A DNA stretch of 64,000 nucleotides from Oxalobacteraceae sp. CFBP 13730 (GTDB lineage Bacteria; Pseudomonadota; Gammaproteobacteria; Burkholderiales; Burkholderiaceae_D), in NCBI GenBank assembly GCA_014841835.1, contig JACYUQ010000004.1, positions 806,001 to 870,000 on the forward strand, in the 5' to 3' direction. Below the pieces are notes generated by a model. It worked only from the letters and a program-made list of their open reading frames with translations, was not told where the DNA came from and ran no database searches. Position numbers and translations under genes: made by a program. This document shows positions 56,183 to 64,000 of the stretch, one piece after another. The stretch's first letter is position 1; each line of letters opens with the position of its first letter.

Positions 56183-58017
56183 CCATGCCCGCCGCCGCCA
56201 TCGCAGCCCTCGTGCCCACGTCCACCGCTGCGGCGCCCACGCCCGCCTTGCCCAAGGTCCTCGAACAGATCGACTGGGCCAGCAAGCATTACCTGATCGT
56301 CGACGACTTTGCCGGTATCCGCCAGCTGCTGCGCGAAAGCCTGCGCAGCCTGGGCGCGCGCACGATCGACCAGGCGTCGAGCGGCGGCGAGGCCATGAGC
56401 CTGTTGACCAAGACGCGCTACGACGTCGTGCTGTGCGATTACAACCTGGGCGAGGGCAAGAACGGCCAGCAGGTGCTGGAAGAAGCGCGCATCCGCCAGT
56501 TGCTGCTGCCATCGAGCGTGTTCGTGATGGTCTCGGCCGAAAAGAGCGTCGAGTCGGTGATGGGCGCGGCCGAGCACCAGCCCGACGCCTACCTGGTCAA
56601 GCCGATCACCGAAGGCGTGCTGCTCTCGCGCCTGAACCGCGTGTGGCGCCGCAAGCAGATCTTCCGCCTGATCGACCAGGCCTTCATGGAAAAGGATTAC
56701 CTGCGCGCCGCGACCCTGTGCGACGAGCAGATCGCCGCCAACCGCGTGCACGTGATCGAGCTGCTGCGCATGAAGGCGCGCATGCTCGAGCGCAGCGGCC
56801 AGCCGGCGCTGGCGCGCGCCGTATACGAGCAGGTGCTGGGCCAGCGCGAATACCACTGGGCCCGCGCGGGCCTGGGCAAGATCCGCCTGGCCGACGGCGA
56901 CTTCGAACAGGCGCGCCAGATGTTCCAGACCGTGATCGCCGAGAACCGCCACTACATCGATGCCTACGACCAGCTGGCACAGGCCTACCAGGGGCTGGGC
57001 CGGCATGACGAAGCGGCAGCGATCCTGGAACGCGCGGCCAAGCTCTCGCCCAACTCGGTCCCGCGCCAGCGCAACCTGGGCCAGGCCGCGCTCAAGCTGG
57101 GCAATGTGGCGCTGGCCGAAAAGGCGTTTCGCAAGTGTCTGGTGATTGGCGAGTACTCGATCCGCAAGACGCCCGACGCTTACCTTGGCCTGGCGCGCGT
57201 GTGCGGCCTGAAAAACAATACCAAGGATGCGCTGCAGTTGTTGCAGCTGGCCCAGCGCGACTTCGGCGGCGAATACGACGATATGGCGCTGCGCGCCAAG
57301 ATCACCGAAGGCCTGATCCATCACGAGAGCGGCGACTACCGCAACGCGCGCCGCGCCGGCGATGAGCTCGAAGCGATGCTGGGTGAAGACCCGAAGCGCC
57401 CCGGCACCGCGATCTGCATCGAGATGGCGACCCTGCTGTTTGCGGTGGGCGTGAAGGACACGCCGGGCGAGGTGCTGGCCCACGTGGTGCGCAACAACCA
57501 CGACAACAGCCTGCTGCAGGACGAGGTCCAGGCCATCTTCGACAAGGCGCGCCTGAGCGAAGAGGGCGCGGCCATCATCCGCGCCGCGCGCAAGGAAGCC
57601 GTGGACCTGATGAACCAGGGCGTCGTGCTGTGGAAGAGCGGCAAGCTGCCCGACGCCGTCAAGTGGATGCGCATGGCGCGCGAACGGGTGCCGGACAATG
57701 TGCGGGTGCTGTTCAACGCGGTACAGATTTCGATCTCGCACATGCAGCAGGAAGGCTATGACGAAGAACTCGACGTCGAGGCGCGCATGGTGCTCGAACA
57801 CGTCGACAAGCTGCAGCCGGGGCAGCAGCGCTTTGCGCAGCTGATCGAGCAGTTGCGCGGATTGCAGCCGAAAGCCGATCCGGCGGCGCCGCCTGCGCCG
57901 GTGGATGCGGCCGACCAGAAGGAAGCCGCGACTGACGTGCCGGCCGCATCAGCGCCGGCAGTCACGCCCGCAGTGACGCCCGCTCCCAGGCCGACCCACA
58001 GCAACCGCTTCTCCTAG
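56179..58017 (+). CDS. Response regulator receiver-TPR protein
   Basis: This is a 612-residue protein. After an Ala/Pro-rich leader, the receiver domain (about residues 36-155) has 'LIVDD', phosphoacceptor D87 in 'YDVVLCDYNLG' and K141 in 'AYLVKPI'. Residues ~165-560 are TPR-like helical repeats ('ARAVYEQVLGQREYHWARAG', 'FEQARQMFQTVIAENRHYID', 'EKAFRKCLVIGEYSIRKTPD'). The C-terminus is a Pro/Ala-rich tail. There is no DNA-binding or enzymatic output domain, so phosphorylation probably controls a protein interaction. It overlaps the kinase gene by four bases. Confidence 0.9.
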   Translation: MTMPAAAIAALVPTSTAAAPTPALPKVLEQIDWASKHYLIVDDFAGIRQLLRESLRSLGARTIDQASSGGEAMSLLTKTRYDVVLCDYNLGEGKNGQQVLEEARIRQLLLPSSVFVMVSAEKSVESVMGAAEHQPDAYLVKPITEGVLLSRLNRVWRRKQIFRLIDQAFMEKDYLRAATLCDEQIAANRVHVIELLRMKARMLERSGQPALARAVYEQVLGQREYHWARAGLGKIRLADGDFEQARQMFQTVIAENRHYIDAYDQLAQAYQGLGRHDEAAAILERAAKLSPNSVPRQRNLGQAALKLGNVALAEKAFRKCLVIGEYSIRKTPDAYLGLARVCGLKNNTKDALQLLQLAQRDFGGEYDDMALRAKITEGLIHHESGDYRNARRAGDELEAMLGEDPKRPGTAICIEMATLLFAVGVKDTPGEVLAHVVRNNHDNSLLQDEVQAIFDKARLSEEGAAIIRAARKEAVDLMNQGVVLWKSGKLPDAVKWMRMARERVPDNVRVLFNAVQISISHMQQEGYDEELDVEARMVLEHVDKLQPGQQRFAQLIEQLRGLQPKADPAAPPAPVDAADQKEAATDVPAASAPAVTPAVTPAPRPTHSNRFS

Positions 58018-61000
58018 CGCGCCGGCCCGTGCTGGCGCAGCAGCGCCGCGCACAGCTTGTCAATATCGCAGCCGCCATCGGCCTGCGCCGCTGCCTGCGC
58101 CGCGTCGGCCAGTGCGCCCGCCAGCACGTGTTCGCCCAGCGCGCGGTAGCTCTCGAAACGCGCTTCATCGAACCAGCCGTCGGCCAGACTCTCGTGCGGG
58201 TAGTCGGGATGCAACTTGCGGTAATTGAGCAGGTCGGCGTTTTCGGTGCCCACAATCGCCGGCTTGACGTACAGGATGACGCCATCGCCGGCAGCGCCGT
58301 CGGCCTGGCTGTAGCGGATGCTCCCGGCCGCGCTGCTGGCGCTGCATATGCCGGTGTCCGGCGCGATGGCAAGGCGCGCCACATCCAGGTCGATCCGCAC
58401 GTGCAGGTCGGTGGCGCAGCGCCGGATTGCATTGCCCAGGTCTTCGAATGCATGTTCGCGGTCGCTGCCGACGTCCACCGCGATCACCAGGCGGCAGCGG
58501 CGCCGCACCAGTTCATAGATGCCCAGGTTGTCGAAGTGGCCGCCATCGCTCAGGTGCACGTAGCCGGCATCGGCATCGAGCTGGCCAAACAGCTCGGCCA
58601 ACAGGCTGAACAGGCCAATGGGCGGCGAGGAACTGGTCCAGCTCGGGCGAGCCGGGTTCGGGCACCAGCGCCCCAGACGCACATTGAACATCGTCATCAG
58701 GAAATTCAGCGGCGCCGACCAATGCGCGCCCATGTGCGGACTGGCCGCGGCGCCGGACAGCGCCACCGCCATCCCGAGCCGCACGCCGGCGTCGTCGTCC
58801 AGGCCGACGCCGGCCTGGGCGGCGTAGGCGGCAGTGGGACGATAGCAACCGGCGCCGCCGGGGCCTGCCTGCTCATAGCCGCACCAGCGGGGCGTGAATG
58901 CAAATGACGCGGTACGCCGCGTCTGCCATGCCAGTTCTTCGCCATCGACCAGGTTCAGCGCGGTGTTGACGATCGGGTACGGGCGCGCGTTCTTGAGCTC
59001 GGCGAGCAGCATGTCGTCGCCCGGATCGAAGCCGGTGAACGGATGCGGCTGGCGCGTGCGGTGGGCGGCGCCGAACCAGGCGCGCACGACGCGGTTCCGG
59101 TACAGCATGTACAGCGAAAACTTGTTGATGTCGACGCGCCAGCCGAGCACTAGCGCGGCCCCGAGAAAGCCGGCAAACGCCACCAGCAGCGTACTGCCCC
59201 GGGTCGCCAGCGTGGCGTCGGCATGCGCCTGGAACACGCATGCGAACGTGGCGTGTGGGCAGTGCAAGTGCGGGCGCGCCACCGTCAGCTGCACCAGACT
59301 GCCGAGCAGCGCAAAGATCCCGACCGTAAACACGTACGGCGCCAGGCGCGCCACCAGCTCGAGCTTCGGGTCGCGCGCGACGCGGGCGCCGGTGGCGCCG
59401 CCACTGCCGGCCTTCAGGCCGAAGGCCGTCGTGGCCAGCCAGCCAAGCAGCGTGGCCAGGTTCGACCACGGCGCATAGGTGAGCCAGGCCCAGTGCAGCA
59501 GCGGCGCGAAGAAGAAGCACACGCCATACGCGGCCAGCCAGCCGAGCGCGAAGATCGCGCTCCACGCGCCCTGGCGGCTCCACCATTCGCGGCTCGCGTC
59601 GCTGTACTGGCGGCCGATCAGGCCGATCATCAGGTTCATCGTGACGGCAAACAGCGCCATCATCGATGGCATGCCGAAGGTGGCCAGCGCGATCGCGTTG
59701 TTGAGCAGTGGATGCGCACCGGGCGCCGGCAGCAGCGCCAGCGCGCATAGCAGCAGCACCGTGCCCAGCGTGAGCGCGCCCATCGCGCAGGCAAAGTGCG
59801 ACAGGCCTTCGCCCAGCTCCGCGCGCGTCAGGTCGCGCAGCGGCGGATCGGCGCGCAGGCGCGTGTACATGACCAGCCAGATTGCAAACACCAGCAGCAG
59901 CGCGACAAAGCCGCACAACCACCATGACAGCTGCGCGCCGCCGTCCGGCAGCCACGCCACCATCGCCGGTGCGAAGGTGCGCGCGGCCTCCAGCATGACC
60001 AGCAGCACCGCCAGGGCGCCGGCGCTGCAGACGGTATAGCCGGCGCGCCGGTAGAGGCTGGAGCGGTCGTGCGCCAGGTACCAGCCACAGGCCCAGACAA
60101 TGAAGTAGACGACGCCCGGCGCGAGCAGCCAGTATGGCCGGTGGGCCAGTTGCGGCGGCAGCAGCGTTGCGGGCACGGCGCCACCGTGGCGCCATAACGC
60201 GAGGCTGCCGAAAAAGCCCGCCAGCAGCAGCGGCAGGTTGATGCACCACAGGACTGCCCCCTGCGACAGCGGAAAGCGGCGCTGGCCGCGTGAGCTTTCC
60301 GGCTTGCTGGAAACCGACAGCGCGATGCAGAACACGGCGCACAGGAACAGCAGCACGCCCGCGATCCAGGCAACGTCGGCCAGATGCGCCCATGGCCCGT
60401 CCGGCGCCACGACCCGGTGCACGCCCCAGACCGCAAAGCGCGGCAGCAGCAGCAGTGCGCACAGCCAGGCCACCAGCATGGTCAGGTTCAGGCCCGTGTT
60501 GCGCACATAGATGCCGAGCAGGGTCCAGGTGTCGGCGCTGAACATGCCGCCCTGCGGCGACAGGTAGTTGCTGTACTGGCGCAGGAAGCGCAGCTCGGGC
60601 GCCTCACCTGCACCTGCGCCGGCCGGCGGCGCCAGCAGGGCTTCGACCTGGCGGATATCGTTGCCATGCGCGTGCAGGCAGCGCGCCAGCCAGCCCCCGA
60701 CAAAACCGCCGCCCGACACGGTGGACAGGTAATCGATCCGGCCCAGCAAGCGGTGGCGCGCCAGCGCCTGCAGGGCGCCCAGGCCGAACGTGGCGCTGCG
60801 CACGCCGCCGCCGGACAGGGCCAGACCGGCGAGCAGGCCGCCGTGGGCGCGTGCGCACAAGCGTGCGCGGTCGGGCGGCACACCGGCGTCCAGTGGTTCG
60901 CTGCTTTCAGGCCGCAGCAGGTCGAGTTCGTCGCGCAGCACCTCGCCAAACAGCAGGCCGGCGCCAAGGTCCAGGCAGCGCAGCGTGTCGGCATCGATGG

Positions 61001-61166
61001 TGCTTGCCGGCGCCAGGCCGTGACGGCGACGCAGCCGCGCGAACGCGTCGTGCAATTCGCTGATGGTGCCGGCGTGCGGTGGGGGATGGCAGCCGGCAGC
61101 GGCGAGCTTGCGGCGCAGGTCGTCGACCTGCGATGGTGTCAGGTGGGACAGGTCACTGGGCAGCAT
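58014..61166 (-). CDS. Membrane-embedded patatin-like phospholipase
   Basis: This is a 1050-residue protein. The patatin elements are split: 'LALSGGGVRSATFGLGALQA' (oxyanion loop, about 118-123) and nucleophile S151 in 'YLSTVSGGGFVGGW' lie near the N-terminus, while the catalytic Asp D874 in 'HLSDGGHFDNLGIYEL' is near the C-terminus. Between them (about 225-680) lie some 10-12 hydrophobic segments. The N-terminal 100 residues are helical and cytoplasmic in character. A lipid acyl hydrolase acting at the inner membrane is the likely function; substrate and physiological role are unknown. Its stop overlaps the TPR gene stop by four bases. Confidence 0.85.
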   Translation of the reverse strand: MLPSDLSHLTPSQVDDLRRKLAAAGCHPPPHAGTISELHDAFARLRRRHGLAPASTIDADTLRCLDLGAGLLFGEVLRDELDLLRPESSEPLDAGVPPDRARLCARAHGGLLAGLALSGGGVRSATFGLGALQALARHRLLGRIDYLSTVSGGGFVGGWLARCLHAHGNDIRQVEALLAPPAGAGAGEAPELRFLRQYSNYLSPQGGMFSADTWTLLGIYVRNTGLNLTMLVAWLCALLLLPRFAVWGVHRVVAPDGPWAHLADVAWIAGVLLFLCAVFCIALSVSSKPESSRGQRRFPLSQGAVLWCINLPLLLAGFFGSLALWRHGGAVPATLLPPQLAHRPYWLLAPGVVYFIVWACGWYLAHDRSSLYRRAGYTVCSAGALAVLLVMLEAARTFAPAMVAWLPDGGAQLSWWLCGFVALLLVFAIWLVMYTRLRADPPLRDLTRAELGEGLSHFACAMGALTLGTVLLLCALALLPAPGAHPLLNNAIALATFGMPSMMALFAVTMNLMIGLIGRQYSDASREWWSRQGAWSAIFALGWLAAYGVCFFFAPLLHWAWLTYAPWSNLATLLGWLATTAFGLKAGSGGATGARVARDPKLELVARLAPYVFTVGIFALLGSLVQLTVARPHLHCPHATFACVFQAHADATLATRGSTLLVAFAGFLGAALVLGWRVDINKFSLYMLYRNRVVRAWFGAAHRTRQPHPFTGFDPGDDMLLAELKNARPYPIVNTALNLVDGEELAWQTRRTASFAFTPRWCGYEQAGPGGAGCYRPTAAYAAQAGVGLDDDAGVRLGMAVALSGAAASPHMGAHWSAPLNFLMTMFNVRLGRWCPNPARPSWTSSSPPIGLFSLLAELFGQLDADAGYVHLSDGGHFDNLGIYELVRRRCRLVIAVDVGSDREHAFEDLGNAIRRCATDLHVRIDLDVARLAIAPDTGICSASSAAGSIRYSQADGAAGDGVILYVKPAIVGTENADLLNYRKLHPDYPHESLADGWFDEARFESYRALGEHVLAGALADAAQAAAQADGGCDIDKLCAALLRQHGPAR

Positions 61167-61276
61167 GGGGCGCTCCGGCTGGACGACAGCGCGGCCGCAA
61201 AGGGCGGGCCGCCCGATCAGTTCAGCACGGTTTATGCGCGTGCGCCACCAGCCCCGTCAATGGGGCGCGGCTGGCG

Positions 61277-61951
61277 TCAGGGCTTGTCGGCCTTGCCGCG
61301 GTTGGTGCGCCGGGCACGCGCTGCCGGTTCGGCCGATGGCGCATCGGGCGGGGTGGCTGCAGGGTCGGCTGCATCGGCCGCGTCGGCGCCCTCGGCCGGG
61401 ATGGCGCTGGCCACGGCGTGGCGGAACTGGTCTTGCAACAAGTTCCACCATGCCATGGCGGCCGGGATGGCAGCGCCTGCGGCGTCCGGTGCAGCCTGCG
61501 CCGGGTCGGGCGGCGGTGGGGCTGATGGCGCTGGCGCTGGCGGTGCTGGCGGCGTTTGCGCCGCAGCAGCAGCCGGCGTGGCCGCCTGCGCCATTTGCGC
61601 GAAGAATTGCGCGAACGGGGCGACCGACGATTCGCTGACCTTCGTCTGGCCCATGGCCTGGGCCATGCTGTCGCCCATCGCCTTGAGCGTGGCCAGCGTG
61701 CCGCGCTGGATTTCCAGGGCCTGGATCGTACCGTGCAACATGTTCTGGTTGAGCGTGAGCCAGGCTTCGACCGCCTTCAGGTCGGCGATCTTCTTGTCCA
61801 GGTCTTCCACTGACATGCCGGCGCCGGGCATGGCTGGCATGCCGGACACGCCGGCCATGCCCGGTACGGTGCCGGGAATCTGCATGCCGCCCCACAGGTT
61901 CTTGACGAAGTCGAGGGTGTCGTTCATTCCTGGCATGGGCGGCTTGAGCAT
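61277..61951 (-). CDS. phaM: PhaM-type polyhydroxyalkanoate granule protein
   Basis: This is a 224-residue granule-associated regulator. The N-terminal 'NDTLDFVKNLWGGM' is followed by a Gly/Met/Pro-rich stretch. The family core is 'SVEDLDKKIADLKAVEAWLT', 'LNQNMLHGTIQALEIQRGTL', then a Pro/Ala-rich middle, a short 'MAWWNLLQDQFRHAV' helix and a basic tail ('ARARRTNRGKADKP'). In Ralstonia PhaM activates PHB synthase and tethers granules to DNA through its basic tail. It agrees with PHB storage linked to the beta-oxidation genes. Confidence 0.87.
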   Translation of the reverse strand: MLKPPMPGMNDTLDFVKNLWGGMQIPGTVPGMAGVSGMPAMPGAGMSVEDLDKKIADLKAVEAWLTLNQNMLHGTIQALEIQRGTLATLKAMGDSMAQAMGQTKVSESSVAPFAQFFAQMAQAATPAAAAAQTPPAPPAPAPSAPPPPDPAQAAPDAAGAAIPAAMAWWNLLQDQFRHAVASAIPAEGADAADAADPAATPPDAPSAEPAARARRTNRGKADKP

Positions 61952-62028
61952 GTGGCGTCTCCTGTGGTGGTGCGGCTAGCGTAGCAGATAACGCCGGGGC
62001 AGACCACGCCCCGCGCACCACGGCCAGC

Positions 62029-63027
62029 TTACTGCGCTGTCGCGCCGGACTGCTTGACGATCTTGCCCCACTTGACCGTCTCGCTGGCGATGAAGGCCGC
62101 GAACTGCGCCGGTGTCTCGCCGGCTGGTTCGGCGCCTTGCTCGAGCAGCTTTTTCTTGACGTCCGGGTCGGCCAGCGCCTTGAGGATCGCGGCGTTCAGT
62201 TTGGTCACGACCGGGGCGGGCGTGCCGGCCGGCGCGAGCAGGCCGAACCACGACGTGGCTTCGTAGCCGGGCACGCCGGCCTCGGCGATCGTCGGCACGT
62301 CGGGCAGCGCCGGCGAGCGCTGCGCCGTGGTGACGGCCAGGGGGCGCAGCTTGCCGGCTTTGACGTGGCCGATGGCCGACGGCATATTGTCGAACATGAT
62401 CGCGATGTGGTTGCCCAGCAGGTCATTGACGGCCGGCGCGCTGCCCTTGTACGCCACGTGCTGGATGTCGACCCCGGCCATCTGCTTGAACAATTCGCCG
62501 GACAGGTGAATCGACGTGCCGCTGCCCGACGAGCCGAACGTGACCTTGCCGGGGTTGGCCTTGGCATACGCCATCAGCTCCTTGACCGTCTTGAATGGCT
62601 GCGCCGGATTGGCCACCAGCAGGTTCGGCACCAGCGCCACGCGCGTGAGCGGGGCGAAGTCCTTGATCGGGTCGAACGCCAGTTTCGGATACAGGCTCTG
62701 GTTGATGGCGTGGGTGCCGACCGTGCCCATCAGGATGGTGTAGCCGTCGGGCGCTGCGCGCGCCACGAGCTGGGTGCCGATATTGCCGCCCGCGCCCGCG
62801 CGGTTGTCGATGATGACCGGCTGGCCAAGGTCCTTGCTGATGAATTGCCCCAGCACGCGTGCCAGGATGTCGGTCGTGCCGCCGGCCGAGAACGGGACGA
62901 TGATCGTGATGGCCTTGGTGGGGAAGGCCTGGGCCTGCGCCGCCAGCGGCGTCAGGGCCAGCAGGCCGAGGGCCGACGCAGCGGCGAGGGTGAGGGTACG
63001 GCGGGTCGACAAAAAGGTACGTGACAT
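62029..63027 (-). CDS. Bug/TctC-type periplasmic substrate-binding protein
   Basis: This is a 332-residue extracytoplasmic binding protein of the tripartite tricarboxylate (TTT) family. The signal peptide ends near 'AAQAQA'. The start 'FPTKAITIIVPFSAGGTTDI' and 'PVIIDNRAGAGGNIGTQLVA' are family hallmarks. The TctA/TctB membrane components are not nearby, as is usual for the expanded Bug families of Betaproteobacteria. The ligand is a small carboxylate by family precedent. GGAG precedes ATG 63027. Confidence 0.92.
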   Translation of the reverse strand: MSRTFLSTRRTLTLAAASALGLLALTPLAAQAQAFPTKAITIIVPFSAGGTTDILARVLGQFISKDLGQPVIIDNRAGAGGNIGTQLVARAAPDGYTILMGTVGTHAINQSLYPKLAFDPIKDFAPLTRVALVPNLLVANPAQPFKTVKELMAYAKANPGKVTFGSSGSGTSIHLSGELFKQMAGVDIQHVAYKGSAPAVNDLLGNHIAIMFDNMPSAIGHVKAGKLRPLAVTTAQRSPALPDVPTIAEAGVPGYEATSWFGLLAPAGTPAPVVTKLNAAILKALADPDVKKKLLEQGAEPAGETPAQFAAFIASETVKWGKIVKQSGATAQ

Positions 63028-63112
63028 AATGTGTCTCCAATAAGGACAACGGATGCGGCGAAATGGACCGGGCACGCGCGCGGACGGCAGCCAGGCCTTG
63101 TTGCAGATCGAA

Positions 63113-63841
63113 TCAGACCGGGGCCACGCCCAGCGTGGTGCCACCACACACGTACAGCACCTGGCCGGTGACGAAACCGTTATCGGGCGCCAGGAAAAAA
63201 ACGGCGGCGCGCGCGACGTCGGCCGGCGTGCCGAGGCGGCCCACCACGATGCTGTCGATGATGCGCCGGGTCTGGGGCGCACCCTCGGGATTGCTGTTGT
63301 GGAAGAGTTCGGTCGCGATCGGGCCCGGCGCCACGGCGTTGACGGTGATGCCGTCACCGCCCAGTTCGAGCGCCAGTGTGCGCGTCAGGCCGATCAGGCC
63401 GGCCTTGGTGGCGGCGTAGACGATGCGCTCGGCCTTGCCCAGCGCCGCGCGCGAAGCGATGTTGACGATGCGGCCTTGTCCGGACGCGCGCAGCGTGGGC
63501 AGGAACGCCTGGACCAGCAGGATGGCGGCTTTCAGATGCAGGTCCACGACATGGTCGAGATCCTCCATCGTGGCCGTGTCGATGGTGCCGGGGCGGGTGG
63601 CGCCGGCGTTGTTGACCAGCGCCGTCACGTTGTAGGCGGCCGCAATCTGCTGCGCGACCATGCGGGTCTCGTTCTGGCGCGTCAGGTCGGCCTGGAACGA
63701 CACGAGCTGGTCGTGCCGCCAGTCGGGCTGGCGGTAGTCGAGATTGACGACCGTGCGGCCTTCTGCAATCAGCGTTTCGCAGATGGCCCGGCCGATGCCG
63801 GCGCTGCCGCCGGTGACCAGGGTCACGTCTTGTCGGTGCAT
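63113..63841 (-). CDS. SDR family NAD(P)-dependent oxidoreductase
   Basis: This is a 242-residue classical short-chain dehydrogenase. It has 'LVTGGSAGIGRAICE' (cofactor glycine motif), 'NNAGATRPG', Ser in 'IVNIASRAALGKAERIVYAA', the YxxxK pair in 'YAATKAG', and 'VNAVAPGPIATELF'. The substrate is unknown. GGAGACAAT precedes the ATG. It lies 85 bases upstream of the Bug-type gene on the same strand and probably shares a catabolic operon with the gene entering from the right edge. Confidence 0.92.
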   Translation of the reverse strand: MHRQDVTLVTGGSAGIGRAICETLIAEGRTVVNLDYRQPDWRHDQLVSFQADLTRQNETRMVAQQIAAAYNVTALVNNAGATRPGTIDTATMEDLDHVVDLHLKAAILLVQAFLPTLRASGQGRIVNIASRAALGKAERIVYAATKAGLIGLTRTLALELGGDGITVNAVAPGPIATELFHNSNPEGAPQTRRIIDSIVVGRLGTPADVARAAVFFLAPDNGFVTGQVLYVCGGTTLGVAPV

Positions 63842-63930
63842 ATTGTCTCCTTGTATTTTTATAGAAAAGCGCCTGGCGTCGGGCGCCGGCTGCTTGACGA
63901 ACCAGGGTAGGGCGGGCTTCTCCTTCGTGG

Positions 63931-64000
63931 TCAGACGCGTTGGGTGTTGAGCTTGAGGTCGTCGGCGCGTGCCTGCGTCGCATCCGTCAAGGGCAGCCCG
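63931..64000 (-). CDS. 3' end of an unidentified gene (continues beyond window)
   Basis: The minus strand is open from the window edge to a TGA at 63931-63933, encoding the C-terminal peptide GLPLTDATQARADDLKLNTQ followed by Arg-Val. It lies about 90 bases upstream of the SDR gene in the same direction, so it may be the preceding gene of that operon. The fragment is too short to identify. Confidence 0.4.
   Translation of the reverse strand, partial: GLPLTDATQARADDLKLNTQRV

Overview
The window is a densely packed, GC-rich chromosomal segment from a Gram-negative bacterium. It looks most like a member of the Betaproteobacteria, probably Oxalobacteraceae of the Massilia/Duganella/Telluria type. 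This is an inference from gene content: the aspS-nudB-EEP-clsB block, an orphan Bug-type binding protein, PhaM, a PEP-CTERM protein, a DUF4326 protein and several TonB-dependent receptors. I saw no rRNA, tRNA, prophage, insertion sequence or CRISPR array.

Layout. 1-4.6 kb holds housekeeping genes: the end of aspS, nudB, an EEP-family phosphatase, clsB and an Hsp15-like protein, with an AT-rich patch near 1.1-1.45 kb. 4.9-12.0 kb is a fatty-acid beta-oxidation operon: a TetR regulator, acyl-CoA dehydrogenase, a FadN-type fused dehydrogenase/hydratase, thiolase and an isomerase-like crotonase. Large hairpin repeats sit in two of its intergenic gaps. 12.4-15.6 kb (minus) is a three-gene operon of chemoreceptor, outer-membrane porin and small phosphate-binding-like periplasmic protein. 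15.9-16.9 kb is a PEP-CTERM protein with an SGNH-type (DUF4886-like) domain behind a sigma-54-like promoter.

17.3-30.7 kb, all plus strand, looks like an amino-sugar/oligosaccharide locus. It has a NagP/FucP-type sugar permease, a TonB receptor, a toroid-type lipoprotein, a solute-binding protein, a GH20 hexosaminidase and a second solute-binding protein whose gene overlaps a response regulator/histidine kinase pair. No ABC permease or ATPase gene is present. 30.7-36.0 kb (minus) is an ECF sigma/FecR/STN-TonB receptor/metallo-beta-lactamase-fold system with two matching candidate ECF promoters.

36.2-38.4 kb has an HSL-type esterase, an unknown protein and a GbsR-like regulator. The regulator is divergent from 38.6-45.1 kb, a complete cytochrome bd operon (cydD, cydC, cydA, cydB and the 35-codon cydX). 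cydC carries an in-frame 18-bp tandem repeat at its 5' end. 45.3-53.7 kb is a mixed block: ArsR, DUF4326, DUF2807 protein, O-methyltransferase, GyrI-like protein, AcpA-like phosphoesterase, DUF4142 protein, PaiB facing a MocR regulator, a DUF2384-like protein and tag. 53.7-55.4 kb is an mnmC whose methyltransferase half is degenerate. 55.5-58.0 kb is a cytoplasmic kinase plus a receiver-TPR protein. 58.0-61.2 kb (minus) is a large membrane-embedded patatin-like protein. The window ends with phaM, a Bug-family binding protein, an SDR oxidoreductase and the last codons of another minus-strand gene.
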